64,000 nucleotides of DNA from Myxococcota bacterium (lineage in GTDB: Bacteria > Myxococcota > B64-G9): positions 1 through 64,000 of the forward strand of contig JAKLGA010000005.1 in the NCBI GenBank assembly GCA_022710975.1, written 5' to 3'. The notes beneath the pieces were generated by a model. That model searched no databases. It saw only the letters and a list, made by a program, of their open reading frames with translations, and was not told the origin of the DNA. Below are positions 44,625 through 53,395 of this stretch, one piece after another. A program made the translations under genes and the position numbers. Position 1 is the first letter of the stretch. Every line of letters begins with the position of its first letter.

Positions 44625-47600
44625 ATGCGCCTCGAACGCTCGACCCTGCTCTCGATGCTGGTCACCTTCTCCCTCGGTCTGGGCGCCTGCTCCGAGAGCG
44701 CGCCCACCGGCGACCTCGCGGCGGTCCGCGCCGGGCTCGACGCCCCGCGCAGCCTGGTGCGGCTGTATGGCGAGAACCCGCTCAAGCTCCGCGCGCTGGC
44801 CGAGGCCCAGGGGCTGGACGTGACCGGCTCGAGCGTGAAGCAGGGTTTCGTCGAGGTGGTGGCGCGCCCCGACGAGCTGGCCGCCTTCCAGCGCGCCCAC
44901 GCGGCGCGCATCACCCGCACGAAGGTCGAGCCCGCCCGAGGCTCCAAGGCGCTGAGCGACTACCACGACCCGGCCGAGGTCGAGGCCTACCTGGCCCAGG
45001 TCGAGGCCGACCACCCCGCCATCGCCCAGCGCCGGCTGCTGACCGACGCGCTGCCCGAGGGCCACCCGATCTGGGCGCTCAAGATCTCGGACCAGGTCGC
45101 CCAGGACGAGGACGAGCCGACCTTCCTGATGGACGGCGGCATCCACGCCCGCGAGGTGATGCCGGTCGAGGTGATGGTGGACGCCATCGACCAGCTCACC
45201 ACGGGCTACGGCAGCGATCCGCAGATCACCCGCTGGGTGGATGGGCTGGAGATCTGGATCGTGCCCACCATCAACCCGGACGGCGCGGCCTACATGCACG
45301 CGAGCGATGACTGGTGGCGCAAGAACCGCAGCCACGCCTGCGGCGCGGACGTGGGCGTGGACCTCAACCGCAACTTCGCCTGGACCTGGCGGGCCTGCGA
45401 AGGTTCTGCCATGGAGTGCTGGGACGACACCTACCACGGGTCCTCGGCTGCCTCCGAGGTGGAGACCCAGGCGCTGCAGGCGCTGATGGCCGAGCTGCGG
45501 CCGCTCTACTACATCAACTACCACTCCTACGGCGAGCTGATCCTGTGGCCCACGGGCTGCGGGCAGGCCGACGAGGACGCGCTGCTCCGCGGCATCGGGC
45601 AGGAGCTGAACCAGCTCGTGCCCACCGACAGCGGCCAGGTGGGCCAGTGGACCATCGGCACCCCACCCGAGGTGCTTTACACGGCCCCCGGCGGCGCGGA
45701 CGACCACGCCTACGGCGCCCACGGCAGCATGGGCTTCGTGTTCGAGCTGAACCAGGACGGCTTCCAGCCCGACTTCGCCACCTGGCGGAACATCACCGTC
45801 CAGCGCCAGCGCCTGGGCTGGGGGCACCTGCTGGACCGCAGCCTGGACGGCCCCTCGCTGCAGGGGCACGTGTTCGACGCCGCCAGCCTGGCCCCGGTCC
45901 AGGCCACCTGGATGTTCGCCAACCACCCCTTCGGCTCGGGCCAGCTGCCGCTCGAGACCGACGCCCAGGGGCGCTTCGGCCGGGTGGTGCTCCCGGACAG
46001 CGAGCACGTGGTGGTGTTCACCGCGTCCGGCTACCTGCCGGCGGCCCACGTGGTGCAGGTGGAGCAGGGACCGGTCTACCTCGAGGTGCCGCTGACGGCG
46101 GGCGTGAACCACCCGCCGGTGGCCCAGGCGACCGGGCCCGGCGCCGCGGACGAGGGCACCACGGTGGCCCTGGACGCCTCCGGCTCGAGCGACCCGGACG
46201 GCAACACGCTGGTGTTCACCTGGACCCAGACCGCCGGGCCCACCGCGCGCCTGCGCGAGGCCTTCTCGGCCCGGCCCTCGTTCTTCGCCCCGTCCGTCGA
46301 CGCCGACACGTCGCTGACCTTCGAGGTGGTGGCCTCCGACGGCGAGCTCTCGAGCGCCCCCGTCGAGGTCAGCCTGACGGTGCGCGACCGCTGGAACGAG
46401 ACGACCATCTTCCCCTCGGACGACACCCCCATCGACATCCCGGACTACGATCCGATCGGCGTCACCAGCGTGATCCACGTGGCCGAAGATCGGCCCGTGC
46501 TGCGCGCCGTGGCCCACGTGGAGATCACCCACACCTGGATCGGCGACCTGTGGATCGGCCTCAGCTCGCCCGCCGGCACCCAGGTGGTGCTGCATGACCA
46601 CACCGGCGGCGACACCGACAATCTGCACGCCGACTTCGAGCTGCCCGAGGTGGCTGGCGAGCTGTCGGGCGGCGACTGGACCCTCACCATGATCGACGCA
46701 GGCCCGAGCGATCTGGGCGTGCTGGTGAGCTGGGAGCTCCACCTGGACCTCGTGGGCGAGGCCACCTGCAACGGGGACGAGGACTGCGTGCTGGATCACG
46801 CCACGGCCACCTGCCAGGACGGACTGTGCGTGCTGACCGGCTGCGACGAACCCTGGGCCGACTGCGACGGCAGCGCCTACAACGGCTGCGAGGTGGACAC
46901 CTCGAGCGACACCGCCAACTGCGGCGGCTGCGCCCAGCCCTGCGCCCTCGCGCACGCCACCTCGGCCTGCGCCCAGGGCGCCTGCGCCGTCACCGCCTGC
47001 GACGCGACCTACGCCGACTGTGACCTGGACCCGGTCAACGGCTGCGAGGTCAGCACCCTGACCGACCTCGCGCACTGCGGCGGCTGCGCCCAGCCCTGCG
47101 CCCTCGCGCACGCCACCCCGGTCTGCGCCCAGGGCGCCTGCGCCATCGCCGCCTGCGACGCGGACCAGGCCGACTGCGATCTGGATCCGGCCTCCGGCTG
47201 CGAGGTCAGCACCCTGACCGACCCTACGCACTGCGGCGGCTGCGATCAGCCCTGCGCCCTCGCCCACGCCACCCCGGTCTGCGCCCAGGGCGCCTGCGCC
47301 GTGGCCACCTGCGAGGCGGACTTCGGCGACTGCGACCAGCTCCCGGCCACCGGCTGCGAGGTGGACACGTCGAGCGACGCCGCCAACTGCGGCGGCTGCG
47401 ATCAGCCCTGCGCCCTCGCCCACGCCACCCCGGCCTGCGCCCAGGGCACCTGCGCCATCGCCGCCTGCGACGAGGATCAGGCCGACTGCGATCTGGATCC
47501 GGCCTCCGGCTGCGAGGTCAGCACCCTGACCGACCCTGCGAACTGCGGCGGCTGCGATCAGCCCTGCGCCCTCGCCCACGCCACCCCGGCCTGCGCCCAG

Positions 47601-48338
47601 GGCGCCTGCGCCGTGGCCGCCTGCGAGGCGGGCTTCGGCGACTGCGACCAGCTCCCGGTCAACGGCTGCGAGGTGGACACGTCGAGCGACGACGCCCACT
47701 GCGGCGGTTGCGACCAGCCCTGCACCCTCGCCCACGCCACCCCGGCCTGCGCCCAGGGTGCCTGCGCCGTGGCCGCCTGCGAGGCGGGCTTCGGCGACTG
47801 CGACCAGCTCCCGGCCAACGGCTGCGAAGTGGACACGTCGAGCGACGCCGCCCACTGTGGCGGTTGCGACCAGCCCTGCGCCCTCGCCCACGCCACCCCG
47901 GCCTGCGCCCAGGGCGCCTGCGCCGTGGCCGCCTGCGAGGCGGGCTTCGGCGACTGCGACCAGCTCCCGGCCAACGGCTGCGAGATCGACACGCGGGCCG
48001 ACCTGGCCCACTGCGGCCAGTGCGGCCACGCCTGCGCCCAGGGCGACAGCTGCCAGGCGACCGAGTGCGTGCCCTGCCCGGACCTCGACCAGGACGGCCA
48101 CCAGGACGCGGTCTGCGGCGGGGACGACTGCGACGACAGCCGGCCCGGCGTGAACCCGGGCGCGCCCGAGGACTGCTCCCGGACCCTGGACGAGGACTGC
48201 GACGGGCTGACCGACGAGGACTGCGGTGACACCGGCGGCGGCGGCTGCGGGTGCGGCGCGACCGGACAGGACGCGGCGCCCGGGCTCGCGCTGCTCCTGG
48301 GGCTGGCCGCCTGCTGGCGGCGGAGGAGGCCGCGGTGA
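44625..48338 (+). CDS. Mosaic M14 zinc carboxypeptidase with P domain, Cys-rich repeats and MYXO-CTERM-like tail
   Basis: 1237 residues. A signal with lipobox LGAC comes first. Residues ~105-430 are an M14 carboxypeptidase with every key residue: GGIHAREVMP (zinc His/Glu, ~171), DLNRNF (~245), NYHSYGE (third His, ~300) and GFVFEL (catalytic Glu, ~371). Next come a carboxypeptidase-regulatory-like domain (~430-490), a PKD/REJ-like domain (~493-587) and a proprotein-convertase P domain (~588-712). Seven 52-residue Cys-rich repeats plus a partial one follow (753-1150), then a MopE-type motif (DLDQDGHQDAVCGGDDCDD). The end GGGGCGCGATGQ, a hydrophobic stretch and RRRRPR is MYXO-CTERM-like. It should trim peptides at the cell surface. 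ATG has CGGAGGAC upstream. The last bases overlap the HAD gene. Confidence 0.92.
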   Translation: MRLERSTLLSMLVTFSLGLGACSESAPTGDLAAVRAGLDAPRSLVRLYGENPLKLRALAEAQGLDVTGSSVKQGFVEVVARPDELAAFQRAHAARITRTKVEPARGSKALSDYHDPAEVEAYLAQVEADHPAIAQRRLLTDALPEGHPIWALKISDQVAQDEDEPTFLMDGGIHAREVMPVEVMVDAIDQLTTGYGSDPQITRWVDGLEIWIVPTINPDGAAYMHASDDWWRKNRSHACGADVGVDLNRNFAWTWRACEGSAMECWDDTYHGSSAASEVETQALQALMAELRPLYYINYHSYGELILWPTGCGQADEDALLRGIGQELNQLVPTDSGQVGQWTIGTPPEVLYTAPGGADDHAYGAHGSMGFVFELNQDGFQPDFATWRNITVQRQRLGWGHLLDRSLDGPSLQGHVFDAASLAPVQATWMFANHPFGSGQLPLETDAQGRFGRVVLPDSEHVVVFTASGYLPAAHVVQVEQGPVYLEVPLTAGVNHPPVAQATGPGAADEGTTVALDASGSSDPDGNTLVFTWTQTAGPTARLREAFSARPSFFAPSVDADTSLTFEVVASDGELSSAPVEVSLTVRDRWNETTIFPSDDTPIDIPDYDPIGVTSVIHVAEDRPVLRAVAHVEITHTWIGDLWIGLSSPAGTQVVLHDHTGGDTDNLHADFELPEVAGELSGGDWTLTMIDAGPSDLGVLVSWELHLDLVGEATCNGDEDCVLDHATATCQDGLCVLTGCDEPWADCDGSAYNGCEVDTSSDTANCGGCAQPCALAHATSACAQGACAVTACDATYADCDLDPVNGCEVSTLTDLAHCGGCAQPCALAHATPVCAQGACAIAACDADQADCDLDPASGCEVSTLTDPTHCGGCDQPCALAHATPVCAQGACAVATCEADFGDCDQLPATGCEVDTSSDAANCGGCDQPCALAHATPACAQGTCAIAACDEDQADCDLDPASGCEVSTLTDPANCGGCDQPCALAHATPACAQGACAVAACEAGFGDCDQLPVNGCEVDTSSDDAHCGGCDQPCTLAHATPACAQGACAVAACEAGFGDCDQLPANGCEVDTSSDAAHCGGCDQPCALAHATPACAQGACAVAACEAGFGDCDQLPANGCEIDTRADLAHCGQCGHACAQGDSCQATECVPCPDLDQDGHQDAVCGGDDCDDSRPGVNPGAPEDCSRTLDEDCDGLTDEDCGDTGGGGCGCGATGQDAAPGLALLLGLAACWRRRRPR
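46884..48000 (+). repeat. Tandem 156-bp coding repeats in the M14 gene
   Basis: Units start at GGCTGCGAG at 46884, 47040, 47196, 47352, 47508, 47664 and 47820 (exact 156-bp period, 52 codons); an eighth, diverging copy starts at 47976. Each encodes GCEV, then NCGGC/HCGGC, PCALAHAT, CAQGAC and a final DCD segment. Two subtypes mix (STLTD with DLDP, DTSSD with DQLP). The copies at 47664 and 47820 are almost identical in DNA, showing recent duplication. Confidence 0.95.
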
Positions 48339-48805
48339 TCGAGCTCGACGTACCCGGCTGGGGCGCGCGCAAGTTCGAGCACCTGGTGCTCGACTTCAAC
48401 GGCACCCTGGCGGAGGACGGCAAGCTGGTCGAGGGGGTGGAGGACCGCCTGCCGCTGCTGTGCCTGCGGCTCCGGCTGCACATCTGCACGGCCGACACCT
48501 TCGGCACGGCCGCCGCCGAGACGCGGCGCTTCGACGCGGCCCTCAAGCTGCTGAAGCCCACCGTCCAGGACGAGCAGAAGGCCGAGCTGGTGCGCCACCT
48601 CGGACCGCTGAAGACCGTGGCCATCGGCAACGGGCGCAACGACGTGCTCATGCTGCGGGAGGCGGCGCTCGGCATCGCCGTCCTGGGGCGGGAGGGTATG
48701 AGCCCGGACCTGGTGGAGTCGGCCGACGTGGTGTGCCTGGACGTGGTCGACGCGCTCGACCTGCTGCTCCAGCCCAAGCGCCTGGTGGCCACCCTGCGGA
48801 AGTGA
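48335..48805 (+). CDS. HAD-family soluble P-type-ATPase-like phosphatase
   Basis: A 156-residue protein of the HAD superfamily. Motif I is LVLDFNGTLAEDGK (Asp20 nucleophile; the usual second Asp is Asn22, as in the soluble P-type-ATPase-like group). Motif II is in CTADTFGTA. Motif III/IV is AIGNGRNDVLMLREA. It resembles the P-domain of P-type ATPases without any membrane part; substrate unknown. The GTG start overlaps the stop of the M14 gene (GTGA) and GGAGGAGG lies upstream within that gene, so translation is coupled to a secreted protein's gene, an odd partner for a cytosolic phosphatase. Confidence 0.85.
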   Translation: MIELDVPGWGARKFEHLVLDFNGTLAEDGKLVEGVEDRLPLLCLRLRLHICTADTFGTAAAETRRFDAALKLLKPTVQDEQKAELVRHLGPLKTVAIGNGRNDVLMLREAALGIAVLGREGMSPDLVESADVVCLDVVDALDLLLQPKRLVATLRK

Positions 48806-48823
48806 GCCGGGCACTTAGAGATC

Positions 48824-48853
48824 TGGACAACTGCGCGCCGCCGAGGGTATACC
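48824..48853 (+). promoter_or_regulatory. Promoter of the GGDEF gene
   Basis: TGGACA, an 18-nt spacer and TATACC (48848-48853). Expected start of transcription near 48860, just before an in-frame ATG at 48864. Confidence 0.55.
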
Positions 48854-48911
48854 TTGGCATCGGATGGCCCGGGCCGCCAATCGGCGCCGTGGCCCCAGAT
48901 CGGGAGCACCC

Positions 48912-50108
48912 ATGACGGGACCAAGCACCGAGCAGCTCCTCAAGGAGCTCGGGTTGCAGCTCACGGTGACCCGCGCCATGCTCGGCACCCTCGAGCTCGA
49001 CCAGATCCTCTTCATCATCCTGTCCGGGATCACCCACGGCGACGGCCTGGGCTTCAACCGGGCCTTCCTGTTCCTGGCCGACGAGGAGGGCCGGGAGCTG
49101 CGGGCCTCCACCGCGGTCGGTCCGGCGGACGAGGCCGAGGCCCACCGCATCTGGGAGGCCATGAAGGCGCAGGCCCTCGACCTCCACAGCCTGCTCGGGC
49201 GCTACGAGGCCACCGCCCGCGAGCCCCAGACCCGCCTGCTGACCCAGAAGATCTCCGGCTGCGTGGTGCCGCTCACCGCCCAGCCGCCGCCCCTGGGGGA
49301 CAACGAGCAGGACGTGCCAGTCCAGGCGCTCATCGCCCGCTGCGCCGCCACGCGCGCCCCCTTCCACTCGAGCTCTCTGCGCGCCATGTACCCGCCGCTC
49401 GACGACACCGGCGGGGAACCCCTGGAGTTCGACCACCTGGCGGTGGTGCCGCTGCTGCTCAACGACACCGTGCTGGGGGTCATCCTGGCGGACAACGTCT
49501 TCACCGACCGGGTGGTGGACACCCAGGACATGCGCGCCCTGAACATGCTGGCCAACCTGGCCGCCATCAGCATCGAGAAGGCCCGCCTCCACGCGCGCCT
49601 CAAGGAAATGGCGGCCCTCGACGGGCTGACCGGGGTGTTCAACCGCCGGCACTACGAGATGCGCCTGGACCAGGAGATCGGCCGGGCCAAGCGCAACGGG
49701 CGCGGCATGTCGCTGCTCATGCTGGACGTCGATCACTTCAAGCAGTGCAACGACAGCCACGGCCACGAGTGCGGCGACAAGGTGCTCAAGGACCTGGCCG
49801 GCCTGCTCCGCCAGCGGGTGCGCGCCGAGGACCTGGTGGCCCGCTACGGCGGCGAGGAGTTCGTGGTGCTGCTGACCGGCGGCGCCTCCGCCGACGAGGC
49901 CAGCAAGGTCGCCGAGAAGCTGCGCGCCGAGGTGGCCGGGGCCGGCCTGGGCGGCCGGCCGAAGGGCGAGATCACCGTGAGCATCGGCGTCGCCTGCCTG
50001 CCGTCCGAGCAGCTCGAGCACGCCGCCCTGTTCAACCGGGCTGACCAGGCCCTGTACCAGGCCAAGCAGCAAGGGCGCAACCGCGTGGTCATGGCGCCCA
50101 ACCCGTAG
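48912..50108 (+). CDS. GAF-GGDEF diguanylate cyclase
   Basis: A 398-residue cytosolic protein. Residues ~15-215 form a GAF-like sensor (LDQILFIILSGITHGDGLGF; AVVPLLLNDTVLGVILADN). The C-terminal GGDEF domain has the active signature ARYGGEEFVVLL, and an RAED motif five residues before GGEEF, the product-inhibition I-site. It should make c-di-GMP and be feedback-inhibited. The PilZ protein at 35926 is a possible receptor. ATG 48912 has GGGAG upstream; the in-frame ATG 48864 fits the leaderless pattern and would add 16 basic residues. Confidence 0.92.
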   Translation: MTGPSTEQLLKELGLQLTVTRAMLGTLELDQILFIILSGITHGDGLGFNRAFLFLADEEGRELRASTAVGPADEAEAHRIWEAMKAQALDLHSLLGRYEATAREPQTRLLTQKISGCVVPLTAQPPPLGDNEQDVPVQALIARCAATRAPFHSSSLRAMYPPLDDTGGEPLEFDHLAVVPLLLNDTVLGVILADNVFTDRVVDTQDMRALNMLANLAAISIEKARLHARLKEMAALDGLTGVFNRRHYEMRLDQEIGRAKRNGRGMSLLMLDVDHFKQCNDSHGHECGDKVLKDLAGLLRQRVRAEDLVARYGGEEFVVLLTGGASADEASKVAEKLRAEVAGAGLGGRPKGEITVSIGVACLPSEQLEHAALFNRADQALYQAKQQGRNRVVMAPNP

Positions 50109-50165
50109 TCACCCCAGCCGGAGGCCAGCTTGTCCACATTTCGAACCCTCGGAGGAGGGTCCAGC

Positions 50166-51236
50166 ATGGGCCCCCGGCCGAGCCTGCCCGCCTGGGCGGG
50201 CGTACTCCTGGGCGCCCTGCTCGGCGGTGGACTGGGGTTCTACCTCGGCCGCGCGACCGCCCCGCAAGAGCCCGCCCCCCCGGCGGCCCCGGGACCCGCA
50301 CCCACCGCCCCCCCCGAGGCGGTCCAGGGGGCGGCGCAACCCGCCGGAGACGTGCCCGTGGCGCTGGCGCCCGGGCAGCCGTCCGCGCTGCCGCCCGCGG
50401 CTGTCCCGGCAGCTCCTGCGGCGGGGGCGCTGCGCAAGCTGGCGGTCACGCTCGACAGCTCCCTGTACCAGAGCCTGGCAGGTGAGCTCCCCGGGCGCGA
50501 GGCCGACATCCTGTCCGCGCACATCGGGCGACAGCTCATCTGGTGGCTGGACGCACGCCGGGACGTCCTGCGGGGCGACCGCCTGGAGGTGGCCTGGGAG
50601 CCGGTGCCCGGCCCGGGCGAGATCCGCGTCCGGGCGCTGCGCTTCCAGAGCCTGAAGCAGGGCAAGACCTACGAGGCCTACTTCTTCCAGGCCCCGGGCG
50701 CGGCCTACGGGCGCTACTACGACCCCGACGGGGTCGAGGTCGAGCAGCGCCTGGTCCCGAGCCCGCTCGAGGAATACGAACAGATCACCGAGGTGATGAA
50801 CCTGGGCGGCCGACGGCATCGCGGGGTGGACTTCAAGTGCGACGCGGGCAGCGCGGTCCGGGCGCCCGAGGACGTGGTCGTCAGCCGGGTGAACTGGCGC
50901 ACGCGCGGCAATGGCAACTGCCTGGAGCTGGTCTACCCGCGCACGGGCGTGACCGCCACCTTCCTGCACCTGGACAAGGTCCTGCCCGAGGCGCGCCCGG
51001 GCAAGCGCCTGCCGGCCGGCAGCCAGGTGGCCCTGTCGGGCAACACCGGCCGCTCGACCGCACCCCACCTGCACTACGAGCTGCACGACCGGTCCGGCCG
51101 GCTGCTGAACCCCTTCGATTACCACCAGACCACGCACAAGAAGCTGGAGGGGGCCGAGTTGGAGGCCTTCCGCGGGGTCCGGGCCGAGCTCGAGCGGAGT
51201 CTTCAGGGCCTGGCCGCAGGCGGCGCCAGCCGGTGA
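50166..51236 (+). CDS. M23 (LytM-type) peptidase, membrane anchored
   Basis: A 356-residue protein. One N-terminal transmembrane segment (WAGVLLGALLGGGLGFYLG), then a Pro/Ala-rich spacer and a middle region (KTYEAYFFQAPGAAYGRYYD) typical of LytM/NlpD-like peptidases. The M23 domain has zinc ligands in RRHRGVDFKCDAG and HLHYELHDRSGR. It should cut peptide cross-links of peptidoglycan. ATG 50166 follows GGAGGAGGG, favoured over TTG 50130. It starts 57 bp after the GGDEF gene. Its last 34 bp overlap the convergent TPR gene. Confidence 0.9.
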   Translation: MGPRPSLPAWAGVLLGALLGGGLGFYLGRATAPQEPAPPAAPGPAPTAPPEAVQGAAQPAGDVPVALAPGQPSALPPAAVPAAPAAGALRKLAVTLDSSLYQSLAGELPGREADILSAHIGRQLIWWLDARRDVLRGDRLEVAWEPVPGPGEIRVRALRFQSLKQGKTYEAYFFQAPGAAYGRYYDPDGVEVEQRLVPSPLEEYEQITEVMNLGGRRHRGVDFKCDAGSAVRAPEDVVVSRVNWRTRGNGNCLELVYPRTGVTATFLHLDKVLPEARPGKRLPAGSQVALSGNTGRSTAPHLHYELHDRSGRLLNPFDYHQTTHKKLEGAELEAFRGVRAELERSLQGLAAGGASR

Positions 51237-53047
51237 ATGCGCTCCACGGCCCGCCGGGCCCAGGCCGCGGACGGGTGGCAGCGAACGAAGCGCTCGTACG
51301 CCACGATGGCCTCGCTCCAGTCGCCGCGCCGCTCGTGGATCATGGCCCGCATCAGCCACACCCCGGCCAGCTCCTCGGAGGCTGACGGCAGCGCGCGGAG
51401 CTGCCGGCCCAGGGGCAGCACGCCCTGGCCATCGACGTCTTGATCCAGGGCGGTCTCCAGGTGCTCGGACATGCGCTCCAGATCGCCCGCCAGGCCAAGG
51501 CAGAAGGCGGTCTGGAAGCGGGCCGGGAGCTGATCCGGGAAGCGGTCCACCATCCCCCGTCCAGTGGCCGAGCAGCCGGCGAAGTCCCCGAGCAGGAGCT
51601 GCTGCTCCAGCAGGGCGCGGTGGTTGTCCACGTCGTCCGGCTCGAGCGCGAGGGCACGCTGGAAGGCCACCAGCGCGCCGGGCCCCTCGTCCGCGCGCCG
51701 CAGGGCGAAGCCCAGGGCGTAATGGATCGCGGCCGTGCCCGGGCTCAGGCGCTCGGCCTCCCGCAGGGCGATGACCGCCTCCTCGATCTCGCCCTGCTGG
51801 AGCAGCGCCTCACCCAGGGCGAAGTGCACGTCCGCCTGCCGTCGGCCGAGGCTCAGCGCCCGCCGCAGGTGGGGGACGGCAGCGGCCGGGCGCTCGATCA
51901 TCAGCAGCCGGAGCCCCTGCGCGAAGTGGGCGTCCGCGCTGTCCGGCTGCCCGGTGAAGGCCGCCTCCAGCACCTCCTCGGCCCGCTCGCTGCGGCCGGT
52001 CATCAGCAAGCTGGTGACCAGGAAGTGGTGGATGCGGACGTCGCCTCCGGCCACGGGCAGCGCGCGCTCCAGGCGACGCACCGACTCCTCGTGCATGCCC
52101 ACCTGCTGGCAGGCCAGGCCCAGGGCCAGATCGAGGGCCGGCCCCGGCCCGCCCACGTCCTCGGCGCGGTGGAGGGCCACCGCGGCCAGCACGGCATCGC
52201 CAGCCCGCAGGCGCGACACGCCCTCGTACAGGTAGCCGTCCGCCAGGCTGGGCAGTCGCTGGGTCGCGGCCCGGAAGGCCTCGGCGGCCGGTCCTGCCTC
52301 GTCCAGGTCGAGCAGCGCCAGCCCGCGGTTGAAGTGCGCGGCCGCCAGCTCCGGGTCCACCCGCGAGGCCCGGGAGTACTCCTCCACGGCCTCCCGCATC
52401 CGCCCGGCGTTGCGCAGAGCGTTGCCCAGGTTGTTGGCGGCCACCGCGGCGTAGCCCGGCTCGCGGGTCAGTGCGCCGAACTCCTCCTGGGCCTGGGACA
52501 CCACGCCCAGCTCGGCCAGCACGTTGCCGAGCCCGTTGTGCACGCCGGGGGCGTCGGGGAAGTCCGCTGCGGCCCACGAATACACCCGCATGGCGCCGAG
52601 CAGGTCCCCGTCCAGGAACAAGCTGTCGGCCAGACCCAGCCGCAAGTCGGCGTTGTCCTCGCCCTCCCTGGCCTGCCGCCTGAGCTCCTCGGCCACTCGC
52701 CCGAACTCCCCGCGTTGCAGGCGCTCGCACAGGGGCTCCGAGCCCGTGCAGCCCGCAGGCGCCAGCACGGTCACCGAGGCCACCCGCGCCCCGTGTGCGC
52801 GGCGAACCTCCAGCCAGCCGTCACCGGAGCGCACCACCTCGGCCGGGGGCAGCTTGGCCAGGGCAGCGCTCGGTCCGGGCAGGCTGAGCAGGCCCTCGCT
52901 CTCGTCGGCCTGGACCCCCATGTCCGAGAACAGGCTGCCGGCGGCTGCCAGCAGCACCAGGCAGACGCCCAGGCGCCACCACCCCGAGCCCCGGGCCCTG
53001 GATTGGCGGCCCGACTTCGTGCGATCGGCGCGCTCCATGGGCTCCAT
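51203..53047 (-). CDS. TPR membrane protein, sigma module 2
   Basis: A 614-residue protein. A basic N-terminus and a transmembrane or signal-anchor segment (24-41) precede ~60 residues of non-repeat sequence. A long array of TPRs follows (HNGLGNVLAELGVVSQAQEE; HFNRGLALLDLDEAGPAAEA), about twelve to fourteen, probably outside the cytoplasm. It lies 54 bp after the zinc-finger gene, so it belongs to the sigma/zinc-finger transcript and may be the sensor that copy 1 carries as a fused domain. ATG 53047 has GAGGAGTC upstream. Tail overlaps the M23 gene. Confidence 0.82.
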   Translation of the reverse strand: MEPMERADRTKSGRQSRARGSGWWRLGVCLVLLAAAGSLFSDMGVQADESEGLLSLPGPSAALAKLPPAEVVRSGDGWLEVRRAHGARVASVTVLAPAGCTGSEPLCERLQRGEFGRVAEELRRQAREGEDNADLRLGLADSLFLDGDLLGAMRVYSWAAADFPDAPGVHNGLGNVLAELGVVSQAQEEFGALTREPGYAAVAANNLGNALRNAGRMREAVEEYSRASRVDPELAAAHFNRGLALLDLDEAGPAAEAFRAATQRLPSLADGYLYEGVSRLRAGDAVLAAVALHRAEDVGGPGPALDLALGLACQQVGMHEESVRRLERALPVAGGDVRIHHFLVTSLLMTGRSERAEEVLEAAFTGQPDSADAHFAQGLRLLMIERPAAAVPHLRRALSLGRRQADVHFALGEALLQQGEIEEAVIALREAERLSPGTAAIHYALGFALRRADEGPGALVAFQRALALEPDDVDNHRALLEQQLLLGDFAGCSATGRGMVDRFPDQLPARFQTAFCLGLAGDLERMSEHLETALDQDVDGQGVLPLGRQLRALPSASEELAGVWLMRAMIHERRGDWSEAIVAYERFVRCHPSAAWARRAVERIHRLAPPAARP

Positions 53048-53101
53048 GACTCCTCGACCTCCGAGGAATCAGGACGGACGGCGGGGCGGAATCTTGAAGC
53101 G

Positions 53102-53395
53102 CTACTTGCGCTCGTTCGGGGCGGCGCGGGTATCGGCAGGCACCGGGCGGGCAGGCACCTCGGCGGCGACGGGGCGCACGCCCGGGTGGCCTAGCGCGAC
53201 CGCCTGGGCCAGCAGCTCCGCCGAGGGACGCAGAGCGTCTTGACGCGCCGCATCCTGCAACGCCTCGGAGAGCCGCTGGATCTCGCCCGCGCAACGCGGG
53301 CACCCGGCCAGGTGGGATCGCCCCTGGGCGGCCCGCGCCTGCGGCAGGCGGCCATCGAACAGGGCAGCCAGCTCCTCGGCTGACAAGCAGGTCAC
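53102..53395 (-). CDS. Small zinc-finger (zf-HC2) anti-sigma-like protein
   Basis: A 97-residue cytosolic protein with one HX3CX2C module (H28, C32, C35 in SHLAGCPRC). The stretch EELAALFDGRLPQA aligns with ERLALLADGALPEA in the second module of the protein at 12486. No membrane segment. The GTG start overlaps the sigma stop (GTGA), tying its synthesis to the sigma factor at a fixed ratio. A cytosolic anti-sigma is the best guess; a zinc-dependent redox switch is possible. Confidence 0.78.
   Translation of the reverse strand: MTCLSAEELAALFDGRLPQARAAQGRSHLAGCPRCAGEIQRLSEALQDAARQDALRPSAELLAQAVALGHPGVRPVAAEVPARPVPADTRAAPNERK

Noticed and set aside
43881-48101. 1406-codon minus-strand open frame opposite the M14 gene
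   Set aside because: Shadow of repeats and high-GC codons; the plus strand encodes an intact peptidase with all catalytic residues.
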